DNA of 64,000 nt, from contig NC_088677.1 of the NCBI RefSeq assembly GCF_950023065.1, positions 40,440,555-40,504,554 of the forward strand. The letters run 5' to 3'. The number at the start of each line of letters is the position of its first letter. The stretch's first letter is position 1. The position numbers were made by a program, and so were the translations under genes. This document shows positions 61,337-64,000 of this stretch, one piece after another. Source of the stretch: Planococcus citri (taxonomy: Eukaryota; Arthropoda; Insecta; Hemiptera; Pseudococcidae). Under the pieces are notes generated by a model. The model had not been told where the DNA came from. It searched no databases and worked only from the letters and a program-made list of their open reading frames with translations.

Positions 61337-64000
61337 TTGTAAACCAACGTTTACACAATTGACGTTTTTCTATCATATTCGAGAACCATTTTTTTGATGA
61401 TACAATTTTTTTTAAAAAAGTGGTCACTCCACTCATGTTGTAGTTCTTTTTTTGGTGAAAAAAAAAAAAAAAACATGCACTGTAGAGTGTAGGTTTGTAG
61501 ACAGCGCATAGTGGGTTTTTAAAGAGACTTCGACCCCATGCACCATCTTTCAATTTAATTATAGATGAATGCTTTATGGAATACGAAAAGCAAAATAAAA
61601 GAGGGATTGAAATGAAGGCAGTAGAATCGATGAGAGGAGATTTTCTCCTCGGTTTTCCGATTTCGTTTCCATTGCCTTTCGAATAGAATAGGTACACTAC
61701 AGTTATCCAAGCTGTAAATTTCATCTGTGTGAGTTTGTCACCCCGCGATTTTGACCAATATACTTTTGTTTAGCCACTGAAAATTTTCTTAATACGTTTC
61801 CATTTCAAAGACCAACGTATAGTTGTTTGGAAATCCATATAAATCGTGTTTTTGAACTATACTTATACGATTTAATTAATGTGAGATCATTATATGTATT
61901 ATAGTCCACTGGAATTAAGTCACTGTGGGCTCATATGGTTACAACGAACGTCTAGAAAATAACACGCATTTAGTTTTGATTTCAAAATTAAAACGAATTG
62001 TGCAGATACGTTTGTAATAATACTTACGTACGTGAGAGTAACCATAACGTTACTTTCTCGTGTTAAATGTTCATCAAGTATCTCATTGTCGTTTTCTTTG
62101 TTACAAATACATTTCGAGTGCAAATTCACTCGCGGTTTTGTAAATTACGAGATTCGTTGTTATACGAGCTTTTAAAACCATACCTTACCCCCATTCACTT
62201 GAAGAATGATGAAAAATTGACCTGTTTCCATTCTCCCAATCGTAGCCATCTTGCCACGTTTGGTAGGAAAATTGAATGTACTCGTATTTATGAAGTGGAG
62301 TAAACAACTGACTTCTGAGTTTATGCGATTTCATTCATTCTTTTTTATTGTCATTTGTTTTTTAGATCCTGCTTTTGTGTTTTGTACCTGCGCTAATACA
62401 TTTGTTGATCGAAATTTTATAAAATCCAAGTCGTACAAGAAAATGATGAAAAGATTCAAGTAGGTATTAATAACAGGTACGAGTTGGAGTTTCGCCATTA
62501 TCAATTTACGAAGTACCTATATATATGTACATTCTGTACATAAGTATTAATACAGTTGGTAAGAACTCACATTATTAAGTATCTACTATAGTTATTTGAC
62601 ATTTACAAGAATACTGCCAATACTGGACAAGAAATTAATTCGAAAAAATCGCCTCGCAAATAGGCAATCGTAATAACGAAATTTCCCACGGAAATCCGTT
62701 TAAAATGAAATGTAATAAAAATAGGGAAACTCTTTGCGGCTTTTTCTCGTCTTCAGATTATTATTGCTTCGTTTCAGATTCGCTTTTCTTGTTGATAGAC
62801 GACGATGGACTAATTCTGTCCATCTACCCATAAGTATAGAGTACAACTTTGATCAAATTTGTAGAAACGTTTTCCGAGCGAAAAAGTGCTTTTAAAATTG
62901 TGTTTTCAACGTAATATAAAATAATGGTTTTTCGAACTTGATATCCACATTCAACGAAAGTTTTATTGTTGCGATGTACTTATGTACTTATTTGGCAACC
63001 ATAGCTTTTTAGTTGTAGTAGTAGTAGTAGTTGTTGTTGTTGTTACAATTTTTTGTGCAATAATGATTATGAAATAATGGCTGAAAAGTTTGTAAGAGTT
63101 ACAGATATGAAATCATTTCTCTACAACATTTTTAAAATGTGTTTGTTTTCACAATAATACATATATTGAAAAAAAATCTCCGCTTACTCAAAATAAATAA
63201 TTGTTATCTTTCAATAGCATCTAGATCTCAAAAGTTTTAACGAATGTTGGATAAATTTTGTTTGTTTTTTTCGATACGCAAATATTTTATCTCACTGCGA
63301 ACTTGAAAAGAAAAGTTGTTACGTTTGCTTTTACAATTTACGAGTATTTTTCCCCGTCAAAACAACAACACCATACCTACGTTAGCAGAGAGATTTCTCA
63401 AGTCCCATTTTGCATTATTCTTAAAAATGGCTTGGTAGAGTTAAAATATTTCTAAAACAACCCAACTGTAAGGCTAAATCTTACAAGTCTCCCCTAAAAT
63501 CGATACTTTTAATCGATTGTTAACATTTTCGAATCTATTTGGATCCGCATGTAAAAGATGATTTTCCTCTATACAGTAATTTTCAAACGCTCCAGAAGGT
63601 GTTGTGTTGTAATCAACTATTAGAAAGTTGAAATTCAATCCTTGTACGCGTATAAATTCGACCTTATAAACCGATTAGGACGGGTAGAGGGTACGAGGAC
63701 CGATTTTCAGGTTTTTTTTTTCAATAGTTACTGCGCTCTTTTCGCAAAAAAATTATAGGTAAGCTACCTGATGAGCTACATATTTTTTGTCATTTTCAAA
63801 AATTCACGAAAAAATGAAAAAAAATTAGTGCTGAGGCTTATCAAATCAGTCTTCTCTCGAATGAACGGATGCACAATTAATGCGGAAGAATAAGGGACAA
63901 CGTAGGTACACCCCTCATCCATTTTTTTATCGCTAGGCTCGAGATAATTTTACATTCGATGAAAACTAAATGATCAAAAATCAATTCGTCAAGTTCAAGA
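61337..64000. other. Upstream flank or first intron of the Ig gene; no exon seen
   Basis: AT-rich DNA with a GTA/GTT trinucleotide run at 63012-63044. A minus-strand open frame of 149 codons ends inside the foldback at 61275 and starts with a hydrophobic segment, but has no recognisable domain. A signal-peptide exon for the Ig gene could be here or beyond the window; I could not identify one. Confidence 0.45.
63012..63044. repeat. (GTA)n(GTT)n microsatellite
   Basis: About five GTA units pass directly into about five GTT units. Confidence 0.85.

Noticed and set aside
61275..61724. 149-codon minus-strand frame with a hydrophobic start
   Set aside because: No recognisable domain, low-complexity interior and its end lies within the foldback at 60569-61336. 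Chance frame is more likely.

Overview
The window looks like nuclear DNA of an arthropod, most likely an insect. It is AT-rich, carries spliced genes with large introns, and is dotted with short palindromic tetramer runs of the type GTAGGTACCTAC and with TACTCGTA/TACGAGTA. A hemipteran (mealybug or scale insect) would fit that repeat flavour, but this is an impression and not a demonstration. I see no bacterial, viral, tRNA, rRNA or CRISPR features.

Two genes can be reconstructed, both on the minus strand. (1) A secreted trypsin-like serine protease (S1 family) runs from a start codon at 5152 down to at least 792. Four coding exons are visible: signal peptide; activation site plus catalytic His; catalytic Asp; and the Asp of the specificity pocket. 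The exon that should carry the catalytic Ser (GDSGGP) is not found and probably lies off the left edge. The second intron holds a 2.5-kb foldback element, and the reading frame does not join across this intron, which implies a missed small exon or a broken gene. (2) A cell-surface immunoglobulin-superfamily protein occupies 58800 down to 7832. Seven exons join in frame at every junction, giving five Ig domains and a hydrophobic C-terminal tail typical of a GPI-anchor signal or a terminal membrane segment. Its introns are 2 to 15.5 kb and fill most of the window. The first visible exon may or may not be the true first coding exon.

The rest is intron or intergenic DNA with many non-autonomous mobile elements. 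They include the giant palindrome at 1505-3996, a PIF/Harbinger-type MITE (8200-8439), a degenerate foldback (15743-16494), a non-autonomous Helitron (19278-20856) ending in an array of GAA-loop hairpins, TA-flanked inverted-repeat elements (28822-29052, 41698-41879, 54932-55749), a related element (36071-36592) and another foldback (60569-61336). No transposase or other mobile-element protein was recognised.

The most notable points are the near-identical 1.1-1.25 kb arms of the first palindrome, which would form a long dsRNA hairpin in the protease pre-mRNA; the Helitron hairpin array; and a fifth Ig domain lacking its F-strand cysteine.
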